From Bolinopsis microptera (taxonomy: Eukaryota; Ctenophora; Tentaculata; Lobata; Bolinopsidae), in the NCBI RefSeq assembly GCF_026151205.1, contig NC_087072.1:15788169-15823168 (forward strand): a DNA stretch of 35,000 nucleotides. Direction: 5' to 3'. Of the stretch, positions 11,761 to 22,173 are shown piece after piece; the first letter of the stretch is position 1; each line of letters begins with the position of its first letter. A program made the position numbers and the translations under genes. The notes under the pieces were generated by a model that saw only the letters and a list, made by a program, of their open reading frames with translations, ran no database searches and was not told the DNA's origin.

Positions 11761-12439
11761 TTAACAATGGTCAACGTGCAACGTAAAATAATTTAATAAG
11801 CTATTAAATTATATATATATTAGCACTTTTTTAAATTTCTTCTTGCAAATCTATTTTTGTTCATAACTATGAGCTGAATTTTATAATATTATAAAGTAAC
11901 AAGTAACATCGCGTGCGAAGGGGAAACACTATTATTGATTATACAAAATAAAAATTAAAATAAAATGGACCCATCCGATCTAATCAGCAATTGCTTGCCC
12001 AAATTTTAAGAAAATTCTTGCGAAAAGGCCTTTTAGGTATTGGTATGGGATTAGGGTTTTTGTAAAACCGTTTTGTACGGCTGCAAAACCAATATCACAA
12101 AAACCAAAGTCACGTGAAATTTTTGGGCGAGCGAATTAGTAGAAGCCCAGTACAGTTTAATAGTTAATCGTAGGTTAAGGTCAGGGTTAGCCGTTATAGG
12201 GTTAGTATTTAATTAGGGTTAAGCAATCAAATTCAAAGAAACATAACATTAACGGGCGGCGGGCCGCAGGTGTTATTGTTATTTGAAGTAGAATAAATAT
12301 TAGATCGACGTGGGCTCGTTATATTATAGTTGTGCCCGGTCCAATTTGTAGGTTTATAACTTACCAATACCATGCATCAAGACCCGCGCCGAGTTGGACT
12401 CGTCGTTACCTAGGTTGATTGACGATGTCAATCCGTCAA

Positions 12440-12470
12440 GATCGTTGCTCTGCGAAGCAGAGCAACGATC
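12440..12470. repeat. Perfect 14-bp hairpin with 3-base loop
   Basis: gatcgttgctctgc is followed by gaa and then its exact complement. Allowing a two-base bulge, pairing extends by a further cgtc/gacg. It lies about 25 bp before copy B of the direct repeat. The role is unknown; an inverted-repeat end or a structured transcript are both possible. Confidence 0.85.
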
Positions 12471-12492
12471 GACGAAGCAAGAATGCTAGTTC

Positions 12493-12600
12493 GCGCGGCG
12501 CGTCGAAGCGGCAAAGTCCTCCAATTACCTGGGGACCTCAGGCTATCATGTTCATAAAGAGATTAGGCGGAATGACAGGCTGAGCGCGGCCCAGTAAGAC
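12493..12600. repeat. Direct-repeat copy B
   Basis: Second, more compact copy of the block order described for 11576-11760, about 870 bp downstream in the same orientation. Conserved words are cgcgcggcgcgt, ttacctggggacc, caggctat, atgttcataa and cggaatgacagg. The family is not recognised; possibilities are the two ends of an old element or a dispersed GC-rich SINE-like repeat. Confidence 0.6.
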
Positions 12601-12609
12601 TCGTCGACG

Positions 12610-13525
12610 GTCCTATTTGGACGGTAATATTTATGGAACACATATTTTACAAGTATCGATCACCCGTTAAGGTCCAATTTATCGTTTTGAATAAATGTTA
12701 AACTGTTGATTGCTTTTTTGCTTTTGTAATTGTTAAATTAAAACAGTTTAACTTTAAATTGTCGGCAGCGGATGTTTTTTATTGGTTATTCTGAATTTTA
12801 AATGCTTCCCCACACCCCATTATAATTAATCGAAAGGGGTTATTCGTACAGTTACAGTATAAGTATTATTATATCACGATCACGGTACACTTATTATAAG
12901 TATAAAACATAGTTATAACAGGCAAAATTGGACATGACAACATTGACATTTAAATAAATTAAAATGTCAAGTTTGTCGTAAGGCAGGGTTAGTCGTTTAG
13001 TTTTTGGCGAAAGCTTGTTAAGGGATGGGGTTGTGCCGCATTGCAATGCCAATGCATATTATAGATAAAAATATTTGTATCATAATTTTAAGATTATTAT
13101 GTACAAAAAGGTTAATTTCATGTCAGTCAGACTCAGACTCACAATCGGAGGCACACAGAGAGGTATTTATATTCGATGAGCCTTTGTTTTGTAGTTGACC
13201 GATGATCACAATTGTAATACAATCATGTCATCTGTAATTTGTAATCGTATGTAATTATGGTTGATATATATAATAAGAACACTGATCAATTCAAGCTTAA
13301 CAAGCCAAATTATGATTGAAATCATCAAACAAATTAATATCGTCTTTAGCGTTATTTATGATTGCTGAATCGCAGTATGAATCGGGCAGAATTATATTTC
13401 ACGTCTCACGATATAATCGTAAAAATCAATTTTATAACTTAAAGTTGAAATATCAACCAGTTCAGTTGATGATTCTTGCAAAAAAAAGCAGTATTGTACC
13501 TAACTATGCAGCATATTGGAACCGT
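12610..13525. other. Intergenic, no gene seen
   Basis: AT-rich sequence without recognisable coding, RNA or repeat structure up to the minisatellite. Short frames such as 13316-13540 lack any domain signal. Confidence 0.4.
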
Positions 13526-13528
13526 AAG

Positions 13529-13822
13529 TGCCACATGTGAGTGCCGCAAGTGTCGCATGCTGCATATGATAGTGCCGCAAGTGCCACATGTGAGTGCCGC
13601 AAGTGCCACATGCTACATATGATAGTGCCACAAGTGCCACATGTGAGTGTCGCAAGTGCCACATGTTACATATGATAGTGCCACAAGTGCCACATGTGAG
13701 TGTCGCAAGTGCCACATGTGAGTGTCGCAAGTGCCACATGTTACATATGATAGTGCCACAAGTGCCACATGTGAGTGTCGCAAGTGCCACATGTTAGTGC
13801 CACGAGTGTCACAGTGCCACAT
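13529..13822. repeat. 53-bp minisatellite
   Basis: Three full 53-bp units, one 22-bp partial unit, another full unit and a decayed end. Each unit is itself built from 22-bp subunits (gtgccacatgtgagtgtcgcaa and variants) plus an atatgata spacer and gtgccacaa. Later units are closer to each other than to the first, which suggests expansion towards the right. The array happens to lack stop codons in several frames, so long frames cross it on both strands; since 53 is not a multiple of 3, these are not conserved repeats of a protein. Confidence 0.9.
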
Positions 13823-13829
13823 TTACGTT

Positions 13830-14340
13830 ATAAGGTTGTCTGACAACCGGCTGCCCATCTCCAACAACTCCTTTCACTAGCAAGATAGAAAGGTTTTAGA
13901 GCATGGCTGGTAACTTGACCTATTCAGATTTTTTTAAATGCAAAGAATTTTTGAAGAAACTTGACTGGAGGTGATTTCGTGATATTTGTTTGTTTGGGGC
14001 TGGCTTTTACACCAGTCAATGTTTACTCAAAATATATAATAATTGTAATAATCAATATTAATTCCCGAAGGGCACGCAAATTACATGCCATCGAACTCAT
14101 AGTTATTTCGTCTAGATTTTATCAGTTGATTCTGATGACCCTGATCTGCAAACACATTTAAAAGCTTAAACGTTTATATAAAATTCTTTACTTGATAATA
14201 CTGTCGTAGGTGTTTTATCAGTATAGGTTTGCGCTAGTTGGCAGTGAAATATGGAATGTGCTGTCAGGATGGCACGATAAGTGATTTAGATGGGACACTG
14301 ATATAATAGTGAAAGTTGAGCTGCATATGTTAGGTTGCTA
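13830..14340. other. Intergenic; right part probably the LINE 3' end
   Basis: No independent gene is seen. The final roughly 100 bp adjoin the stop codon of the minus-strand LINE and may be its 3' untranslated region. Confidence 0.4.
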
Positions 14341-14345
14341 TTAGG

Positions 14346-15725
14346 TTATTCTCGGTAGTTGATTTGTTGAGTGCCTGATCTTGCTGATTTACGTAGCCCG
14401 GGTAAATTATGTAACAGAAAAGTTGGCCATTCTTCATCGTTTCCTGAGCTTTGTAGTTCTATCATTACACGCTTTGCTGATTTCTTATAAATGCGCATTG
14501 AGAAAATGCTAGATGGGCAAGTTATGCGACTAATGTTGTGCTCGGTAATAGCTAATATAGGACCTTTATACAGAACACTAGCGCGTAGATCTGGTTGAGA
14601 GTACGTTGTTAGCCAGTCGATATTGTCGTCATAAGATGTGCCATACTTTGGTAAATCGGGAGGAAATAAGTATTTTATCGACGACGGCAGAAGGCCAGGC
14701 ATGTAATTTATCTTGTGCATCAGAGTCAGAGCATTTTTTATGATTACCCCGTGTACAGTTAATATTTCGTACTCTTTAAACGTAGCTTTAGTATGATCCG
14801 GAAGTTTACCATCTTTGTAATAGTAATTCACGTAACCCGGCATAACTGCTCGTATTCCTTGTTTTTGTTTAGTGAACAGTGAGTTAATATGAGATTTTGC
14901 AGCAAAACCCCAAACGAGCGAACAGAAATTTAAGTGAGATTGTACAAAACTTTGGAAGATCTGTAAGCGTGCTTTGATTGGTAAACCGTGACATTTTTGT
15001 TTTGATAGCACGAATGTGGCTGGCCCAGTTTAGTTTGTCGTCGACGATAACTCCTAAAAATCTGGCCTCCGTTTTGCGTTCAATAGGAGTGTTGTCAATT
15101 CTTACCTGTAGAGACGATAGGTCTACCCGTCTTTTTGAAAATACCATATAGCAAGTCTTCTTCAAATTAAGAGCTAAGCCGTTTGAGTAAACCCATTTTA
15201 TCAACACATCAGTGAGGTGGTCGATTTTGGATACAATTTCTTGTATATTTGATCCGGTGATAATTATATTTGCATCGTCTGCGTATAATATAAATTTAGC
15301 TAAGTTACTGATTCCTGGTAAGTCATTGATATATATAACGAAAAGCAGGGGGCCTAATATGCTACCTTGTGGAACACCGTATACCATAGATTCTAATGAT
15401 GAATTGGAGCCGTTCAAGGAGACAAATTGACTGCGACCATTAAGGTATGACTCGAACCATTTCAAGGCAATGCCGCGAATACCGTAATGCTCAAGTTTCC
15501 TGAGTAATGTCGCGTGATCTAGGACGTCAAATGCCTTACTATAGTCTAAAAGTAATAGTAGTGTTATTTGGTTCTTATTTAGGGAATGCAGAATGGAGCT
15601 CTGAGCATTGAGAAGCGCATGCTCGCATGATCTTCCTGGTCGGAATCCGTATTGATTCTCGAATAGTGAGTTATTCTTGTCGAGAAATTCTAGTACCCGC
15701 CTGTGCATGAGTACTAGTATATGAC
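14346..15725 (-). pseudogene. 5'-truncated LINE reverse transcriptase with one frameshift
   Basis: The minus-strand frame 15708-14884 contains the ordered reverse-transcriptase motifs YGFRPGRSCEHALL, LDYSKAFDVLDHATLLRKL, YGVPQGSILGPLLFVIYIND and the catalytic YADDANI, then ARFLGVIVDDKLNWASHIRA. About 230 codons in, near 15000, the frame shifts: the C-terminal part (LPIKARLQIFQSFVQSHL to the stop at 14346) continues in a second frame that overlaps the first. Endonuclease and zinc-knuckle parts are missing, so the copy is truncated to roughly the last 450 codons of ORF2. The intact catalytic box and a single frameshift indicate a fairly young but inactive copy. It belongs to the Jockey/CR1/L2-like non-LTR group by motif pattern; the exact clade is uncertain. 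Confidence 0.9.
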
Positions 15726-16240
15726 ATAAAGTTCATGTAATGGAAGTAGATCTATGTTGATCGGTAGTTCATCTAAAACTACAAAAACTTGACCCTTCCA
15801 TGAATTGTGGCCTAGTGGTTCGACTCAACTGAATGAACAGAAACGTTGTTCAGGGTTAAATGAGGAGGGCCCTGTCAAAAGATCAAGAATCTTCTTAGGG
15901 TACCAACTACCCCTTCAGTAAATCTAAATAGAAGTGTACTGTAAACTATGTAACGTACTGTAATGAGTCACCAGTTCTATTTGACTGCGATATGGTGATC
16001 GCGTTGGAGGATCAAGTTCAATCTGTGGTCATAGAGATGCTTGATTTTAACGTCGTCTGAATTGTTATGAAATTTCTATATTTGCAATGCTTTTATTACT
16101 TTGCTGTGACGTGGACGTCACTTTTCGTGCACCTACTTCAAATACCAGCACTTTTGACTAATGCACAGTAATATTTTCCAGATATATGTCTCAGACGAAT
16201 AACTATTAGATTATTATTGTTATCTATTTAGTTACAGTTA
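15726..16240. other. Intergenic; weak tRNA-like A box
   Basis: tggcctagtgg at about 15808 matches a polymerase III A box, but no convincing B box follows. Nothing else can be supported. Confidence 0.35.
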
Positions 16241-16242
16241 TG

Positions 16243-16281
16243 TAGTAAAACAAAGTATTTTAGTAAAACAAAGTATTTTAT
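16243..16281. repeat. 18-bp tandem duplication
   Basis: Two copies of tagtaaaacaaagtattt in direct succession. Confidence 0.8.
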
Positions 16282-16763
16282 TTATTAGCAGTGCAATCAA
16301 TTCATATGATATAATTATAAGAATATAATAGTATGTCACACCTATTTAACTGTTACGTTCGAGTAGTCGTGCCATGGCTAAATTTAACTAGGACCAGTGG
16401 TGTCGATTAACATTTTAAAAGGTGATTCTAAGTGACACAAATGGAAAATTTTAAGAAAAGACGGATCAAAACACAGATCCAAGGACAAGGAGACCCCACT
16501 GCAGGACCATACATGCTATTGGCTTGTGCATGGCCCAAAAGGTTCCAGTTGTCCAGGAAACTGTACGTAGCTGGTCAACTAGTTTTGAATTCAGACTAGG
16601 CTTGATGAGTTCTGGGGTTACTAGAGTAGGATTTGATGGTGCCAGGTTTGTTCAGGCGGACATGGAAATTATGCGAGGAATATATAGGTATATAAAAATC
16701 ATATCAATATAAAAATAGATCCAAAAATAGATCCAAAGATTCACACGGTAAGTCAGTCTTGAC

Positions 16764-17560
16764 CAGTGGCGTAACGAAGGACCCCTCTGTTTGAATGTTT
16801 GAATGTTTGAATAAAGAAATTTTGTTTGAATAAAGAAATTTTTAAGAAATTCTGTTTGAATAAAGAAATTTTTAATTAGCACTGTATAGTTTAAGATATT
16901 TATAGCTTATTATAACCATTGATACAAAGGCCATAATCTTTCGCCAGCTCTCTAATATCCACCTCGAAGCTGCATTTTATATCCTTGAACTACACAATAT
17001 AAACTAAAGCATGTTTTAGTGTAGACTTTTTGTCACAACAAGACTGCAACCTATAGTAAGAACTATAAACAGAACCCCTAATGTCTACTAACAAATTTCT
17101 TCTAGTCCTAATCTGAGCCTTGTCTCTATAAACCTAACTGAACTAGCGTTTCGGTGTGTGCAAAAGCTTTCAGGCACGCGCATTCCTTGCCCCGTTAGTT
17201 ACCTGTCCTTCCAAAACCAAACTAGCAGTCAAGGACAAAAAGTCATACACCAAATGGGCATTATATTTTATTAATTGTTTTACATTTTTTTATTCTGTAA
17301 AATGTGCTAAAATTAAATTTCTTGTTTCATCGAAAATTTCTTGTTTCATTGAATGTGGGACAATTTCGAAAACTTAACTAAAGTACTAGCAAAACTGTGC
17401 ATTTTGCTCTAGATACACACTTTTTTAGAGATTTTACCGGCGTATCCTCTAAAATTACCTAATTTGTTCAATTTTAATGAGGGGCACCAAAAGGGGAGGA
17501 GGTGCCAACAGGGGGGCGCTTTTTCGGCAGGGGGGTGCCAACAGGCAACGTTACGCCTTG
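16764..17560. mobile_element. hAT-type non-autonomous element, about 0.8 kb
   Basis: The left end is cagtggcgtaacg and the right end is complementary to caaggcgtaacg, a one-base-indel version of the same terminus. The CAGTGGCGTAAC start is characteristic of hAT elements. It is flanked by gtcttgac (16756-16763) and gtctggac (17561-17568), an 8-bp target duplication with one mismatch, as expected for hAT. No transposase is encoded. The interior has a tandem gtttgaataaagaaattt array near the left end and G-rich subterminal sequence at the right. Confidence 0.8.
16788..16876. repeat. Tandem tttgaat/aaagaaattt array
   Basis: Within the hAT-type element, gtttgaat is repeated and then gtttgaataaagaaattt occurs three times with small indels. 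Confidence 0.75.
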
Positions 17561-17568
17561 GTCTGGAC

Positions 17569-17919
17569 TGTTATTAATTTCAGTCGATGACACTTAAAGG
17601 GGAACGCTGATAATGAGTTAAATTATTAGCTATTTTAGATTTTGTTATAATAATGATGACATGAGTGCTGGTTCAGATGAACAACTGTGTAGTATCCAAG
17701 CGAAAACCCTAGGAAATCCTTCATTCAGCACCTACTAGACACATTTGTCTTTCCTGGTATCAATGATCATTGCTCATGTGGGTTTCCTTTATTTTATTAT
17801 CTGCATAGCCTCCAGCTTATTTTTACTAAATCTTTATTTTTTAGTTTAAAAATAATGGACTTGCCCAGATTGATGAATAGATTGATAGTATTTGACTCAG
17901 AAGTTTAAAACTTGGATTA
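17569..17919. other. Short unannotated gap between two hAT-type insertions
   Basis: No coding or repeat structure is visible. Confidence 0.4.
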
Positions 17920-17927
17920 CTCTTAGG

Positions 17928-18281
17928 CAGTAAACGACCGGGGGTAGGATTTGGCCGGGGCCGGGGCCGGGGCCGGGAATGTCCAAATTTTGCCGGGACT
18001 GGGAATTGGCCGTTCTGGAATTTGGCCGGGGCCGGGGCCGTGAATTTAATAAATCCACGGCCAAGTTAGAACTTTTCACTGAAAAGTTGGCACTCTGGAC
18101 ATCATCCTTTCAAAATTGAAAATCCATTTTAAGATTTATATGAAAGTTTTAGGCCGATTTCGATCAAAAATTCCCGGCCAAATTCCCGGCAAAAATTGAA
18201 AATCGGCCGGGGCCGGGCCGGGAAGAAATAGCTCACCCGGCGCCGGGATTTCACGGCGCCGGGAATCCCGGTCGTTTACTG
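17928..18281. mobile_element. GC-rich hAT MITE, 354 bp, perfect 8-bp TSD
   Basis: The ends are cagtaaacgaccgg and its complement. Directly outside both ends is ctcttagg (17920-17927 and 18282-18289), a perfect 8-bp duplication. The interior is unusually GC-rich, with many ccgggg/ggccgg words in both orientations that allow extensive self-pairing. The 8-bp duplication and CAG start fit hAT. No coding capacity. Confidence 0.9.
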
Positions 18282-18319
18282 CTCTTAGGTAATATAATTA
18301 GGGGGGGGGGGGGGGGTCA

Positions 18320-18391
18320 ACCTCATTTTACCTCATGAGGCCAGCCAAAAAAGGCAAAATTGGGATGAGGTAAAATGAGGTAAAATGAGGT
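18320..18391 (+). repeat. 72-bp direct repeat, left copy
   Basis: Identical to 22102-22173 in the same orientation. Its own ends are mutually complementary (acctcattttacctcat with atgaggtaaaatgaggt), so each copy is a small fold-back unit around ccagccaaaaaaggc. Confidence 0.9.
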
Positions 18392-19127
18392 AAATAAATC
18401 TAGTTTTCTAAGCCTTTTTTTAGAGACAAAAAAGGTTTATTCGAAGTCATTATACTATAATTCGAGGCTGTGCATGGTCTCCCATGATATTTAATGGTTT
18501 ATTAGGGGTGATGTGGTCCCTGGGAAGGGGCATTCCCAGTTTAACCTACTTACTCTCCAAACTTGGGGTAAATAAAACTTCGCATTATAATTATTATTTA
18601 TGAAAAGAAAATTGAACATTTCAATTTCCATGATCCATTAGGATATTGTAAATAGCACTTGCTAAGTTTTGTAAAGGAATTAGCAATAACTTTAGTGTCA
18701 CTTTGGCAGTTGCCAATTTATGGGGATATTTCTGCATTGCATGACATGGACCATTTAAATAATATCTTAATTTGATATTGCGATTATCGAGTCACTCTGA
18801 AACAAATTGTGTCTAACTAGACCAAATGTAAACAACAGTTGCGCATGGAACTGGATTGGATATCTACATGAATTTAGTCGAAATTGCATAGTGAAAGGTC
18901 ATTTCATAATAAATTACTCATATAAACTCATACTTCATACAATTCTAAGTTCTTATGTACATGTTCAATGTTTCGCTGTAGAATAAAGGGCAGTTCAGAA
19001 AACCACCTTTCGTTGAAATAATTAGATATCACCTCTAATTAGTTGCTCTATAGGGTCGGGAACAACCAAAAAAATTTTTGTGTCTCTAAGGTTTCGTATA
19101 ATACTGACTTGGGCCACGCCCATATTT

Positions 19128-19561
19128 TTCACCAATTTTTAACAGGTAAAATTCTCTAAATCGTCAATTTAGTCACGAAGGAGTATGGAAGGAGTTCTAA
19201 ATGTGTGCTCCTCTAATAGAAACAGTAGGAAATGGTTAACTTTAGTCGAGGTTTCAGGTCTCTACAATGTCGGGAAGTTCCTGCAGGAATTTGCGCATTG
19301 CGCTGAAGCGCAAGATTCACAGCACCAAAAGCGAAGGTCGTAGAGACATGAGACCTTGACTTAAGTTAACCATTTCATACCATTGCTATAAGAGTATGCC
19401 ACTTTCAGAGTCCTGAACAATGAATTTTACCTGTTAAAATATATCATCTTTAACTGATATCAATTTAGTTTAACACTGTTAATTTTTTTTAAAAACATAA
19501 TACTTCACACCAAACTAACGCACAATATGATAGTATAAAAAAGGAAGGTTTTCCTTGGATT
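19128..19561. repeat. Left arm of the inner inverted repeat (empty site)
   Basis: The arm runs from aacaggtaaaattctct to aaggaaggttttcc. It pairs with 20278-20604 and 21957-22092 on the right. At 19265-19268 it has caat where the right arm carries a 1.35-kb LINE, so it preserves the uninterrupted sequence. It contains the words aaggtcgtagagac and gaagcgcaagattcacagc. Confidence 0.85.
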
Positions 19562-19744
19562 CCAAATTCAACTTTGATTATATCCTGGCACTGATTATCA
19601 TTTCTCGATTGTTCTCCATTTTCCAATGCAGTCAGCAAGTTCCAATTAAGGTAGACTAGGTTTTCGAATCTTCATATTATGTTCAGAAGCAGGCCAGAAG
19701 GGGTTGTTACCAGAGGAATATCTTCTTGGAACAAGGGAATTAAT

Positions 19745-19935
19745 GAGGTCTTCATTTATAACTCGTCAGTGACAGTCCGGACAGGATGAGCATTGACGAG
19801 ATCCACTGATTACTTCATAGCTCGTCATTGATAGGATCAGTATTAAATAAGGTCGAATGATTACTTCATAGCTCGTCACTAACTGTATCAGCATAACATG
19901 ACTAACAACTAACGAAGTCCAGTGATCTCTTGCTG
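19745..19935. repeat. Degenerate tandem repeat in the inverted-repeat spacer
   Basis: Units of about 60-70 bp share gattacttcatagctcgtca followed by a gatcag/tatcag word. Two copies are clear and the flanking ones are decayed. Confidence 0.65.
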
Positions 19936-20277
19936 ATACGTCAAGACAAGATCAGTAAATAGCTAAAAATATCGAAAAAAATTAGCTTAGAAATTACAGA
20001 CTCGTACAAATGCCTTCTTCACAACTAACTCTTCGGCCTCATCTTTTTAAATCACTCATTCCCTCTGAAACAAGATAATACTTAGGACTAGGAGGAACTT
20101 AGTTAAATTCTTGTATGATTCAGTAAGAGGAAAATTCCTTAGTAAGCTAACAATCTTTTGTAGGATGTTACCACTTATCATATCTGTTATCCAGCATAAT
20201 CCCACAACTAGACCCTCTTATTCTTGAGTCTTGACAATGACAGTAGCAATGTACACTATTTTGATGCTCGGTCCAGG

Positions 20278-20604
20278 TCTCCAAGAAAACCTTCCTTTTT
20301 ATATTCTCATATTGTGTGTTAGTTTGGTGTGAAGTATTATTTTCTTTTTTAAAACTAACAGTGTTAAACTAAAATGATATCAGTAAAAGATGATATATTT
20401 TAACAGGTAAAATTCATATAATTGACGATTAAGAGATATGGGAGTGTGTTCAGGACTCTGAAAGTGGCATACTCTTATATAGTAATGGTATGAAATGGTT
20501 AACTTTAGTCAAGGTCTCATGTCTCTACAACCTTCGCTTTTGGCGCTGTGAATCTTGCGCTTCAAGCGCAATGCGCAAATTCCTGCAGGAACTTCCCGGC
20601 ATTG
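20278..20604. repeat. Right arm of the inner inverted repeat, proximal part
   Basis: Complement of 19265-19561 with scattered mismatches, including aaaaccttcctttt, tgtgttagtttggtgtgaagta and ttcctgcaggaacttccc. It is cut at attg (20601-20604), where the LINE begins. The arm resumes at 21957. Confidence 0.85.
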
Positions 20605-21905
20605 ACAAACAACATGGTTTCAGATCGAACAGAAGCTGCTTGACCCAAATGCTCGATCACTTTGATGACATCTTTGAAGGGTTTACTCAGGGGAAAGACA
20701 CAGACTCCATATACCTCGACTTCGCCAAGGCGTTTGACAAAGTTGACTTGGACCTTCTCTTGTTAAAGTTAAAGAGATACGGATTTCACGGAAAACTTCT
20801 AAGCTGGATCCAGTCATTTCTCTCTGACCGTGAACAGGTTGTAGTCCTAAACGGTGTTCATTCGGACAGTGCCAGGGTTCTAAGTGGTGTCCCTCAGGGA
20901 AGTGTGTTAGGACCACTATTGTTCATTTTGTTTATTAACGATCTAGAGCTAGCTGTTACCTCTTCTAAGGTAAGCTTCTTTGCTGACGATACTAGGGTCT
21001 CCAAACGTATCGATTGCTTTGAGGACTGTCTGCTGCTTCAGGCTGATCTGTACGGTATTCTCGACTGGTCACGCTGCAACAACATGAAGCTCCACGAACA
21101 GAAGTTTGAGCTCCTGAATCATCTCCACAATAGAAAAAGTACCTTTTCTGAACTTCCTTTTTACGTGGAAACTCTACTTTACAAGGTCTCCAGCGAGGAA
21201 ATACTACATCCCGTTGAGAACGTTAGAGACCTCGGAGTTATGGTTTCAAGCGATCTGAACTGGTCCAAACAGATCGGTAATATGGTCAAGAAAGCTAGAA
21301 GCACACTGTCATGGGTGTTAAGTGTCTTCAAAACTCGTGATAGGACCGTAATGACTACCCTATATAAGTCTTTGGTCAGAAGCCTACTAGAGTACTGTTG
21401 TCCGCTGTGGGACCCTGTTAAGGTGACTGAGATCCAGCTTTTGGAGGGGGTCCAGCGAACATTCACCGATCGTATATGCGGTCTGGAAAATATGAACTAC
21501 TGGGAGAGGCTTTCACATCTAAAGCTAATGTCACTGCAGCGCAGAAGGGAACGGTACACTATTCTGATGATGTGGAAGATCCTTCACAATGTTGTCCCCA
21601 ATTGCAGCAATATAAGGTTCACAAAAACATCCAGACATGGTACCCGAGCAATCATCCCTTCCCTGTCTAGGTTGAGTTCCTCGAGCAACCAGACACTCTA
21701 TGACAGCTCATTTGCTGTAAGAGGACCAAAACTGTGGAACAAAGTGCCTGATAATATTAAAGCTGAAGCTACGTTTGAGTCGTTTAAAGTTAGTTTGTCC
21801 AAGTTTATTGCTTTGATACCGGACAACCCTCCGACTTCCGGTTATAGCTGCAGCTGGTCTAATTCCCTGGTAGACTACTCGCCATCGAGGTGGTCAGAAA
21901 TCTGA
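20490..21905 (+). CDS. Chimeric LINE reverse-transcriptase frame (471 codons)
   Basis: The frame opens in the inverted-repeat arm, whose first 37 or so codons (to about 20600) encode non-LINE sequence. It then runs without a break into the LINE protein: fingers and palm motifs, catalytic FADD with both aspartates at about 20985-20990, thumb and the C-terminal GPKLWN region. The product would lack the N-terminal endonuclease needed for normal target-primed retrotransposition. It is about 60 percent identical by eye to the LINE in TMEM231 intron 1 over the palm, so both belong to one family. Whether it is expressed is unknown. Most likely it is an intact-looking but non-autonomous remnant. Confidence 0.7.
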   Translation: MKWLTLVKVSCLYNLRFWRCESCASSAMRKFLQELPGIDKQHGFRSNRSCLTQMLDHFDDIFEGFTQGKDTDSIYLDFAKAFDKVDLDLLLLKLKRYGFHGKLLSWIQSFLSDREQVVVLNGVHSDSARVLSGVPQGSVLGPLLFILFINDLELAVTSSKVSFFADDTRVSKRIDCFEDCLLLQADLYGILDWSRCNNMKLHEQKFELLNHLHNRKSTFSELPFYVETLLYKVSSEEILHPVENVRDLGVMVSSDLNWSKQIGNMVKKARSTLSWVLSVFKTRDRTVMTTLYKSLVRSLLEYCCPLWDPVKVTEIQLLEGVQRTFTDRICGLENMNYWERLSHLKLMSLQRRRERYTILMMWKILHNVVPNCSNIRFTKTSRHGTRAIIPSLSRLSSSSNQTLYDSSFAVRGPKLWNKVPDNIKAEATFESFKVSLSKFIALIPDNPPTSGYSCSWSNSLVDYSPSRWSEI

Positions 21906-21960
21906 TGACCCTTCCTGCTACGAGGATAAACACAACCAAAGTAACCAAAGTAAGTAATTG
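20601..21960 (+). mobile_element. 5'-truncated LINE inserted in one arm, attg at both junctions
   Basis: The inserted sequence starts within the reverse-transcriptase domain and ends in a short tandem tail containing aaccaaagt twice. attg stands at both junctions and once in the uninterrupted sister arm, so the event was an insertion with a 4-bp duplication or microhomology. The open frame, in step with the frame upstream, reads KQHGFRSNRSCLTQML, SIYLDFAKAFDKVD, SGVPQGSVLGPLLF, catalytic FFADDTRVSKRI (20976-21011), then the usual C-terminal landmarks CPLWDPVK and GPKLWNKVP, and stops at 21903-21905. No frameshift or stop interrupts it. Endonuclease and motif 0 are absent. Confidence 0.85.
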
Positions 21961-22092
21961 TAGAGACCTGAGACCTCGACTAAAGTTAACCATTTCTTAC
22001 TGTTATATTAGAGGAACACACATTTAGAACTCCTTCCATACTCCTTCGTGCTAAATTGACGATTTAGAGAATTTTACCTGTTAAAATTTTTG
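21957..22092. repeat. Right arm of the inner inverted repeat, distal part
   Basis: Complement of 19128-19268: gtagagacctgagacctcg, ggaacacacatttagaactcc, ccatactccttcgtg and gagaattttacctgtt pair with the left arm. Confidence 0.85.
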
Positions 22093-22101
22093 CCGAGATT
22101 T

Positions 22102-22173
22102 ACCTCATTTTACCTCATGAGGCCAGCCAAAAAAGGCAAAATTGGGATGAGGTAAAATGAGGTAAAATGAGGT
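22102..22173 (+). repeat. 72-bp direct repeat, right copy
   Basis: Base-for-base identical to 18320-18391 and in the same orientation, followed by tga and 14 C. The C run ends 39 bp before the GPN1 start codon. Confidence 0.9.

Noticed and set aside
11614-11796. 60-codon hydrophobic frame at 11614-11796
   Set aside because: It covers direct-repeat copy A; copy B does not keep the frame, and no splice or promoter context supports a gene.
12150-12240. Telomere-like agggtta words
   Set aside because: They are scattered and irregular, not a tandem array; probably chance in this composition.
13500-13822. Long histidine/cysteine-rich frames on both strands across 13.5-13.8 kb
   Set aside because: They are products of the stop-free 53-bp minisatellite; the unit is not a multiple of three, and frames exist on both strands.
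15800-15860. Possible tRNA gene or SINE at about 15.8 kb
   Set aside because: There is a good A box but no B box at the right distance and no cloverleaf pairing.
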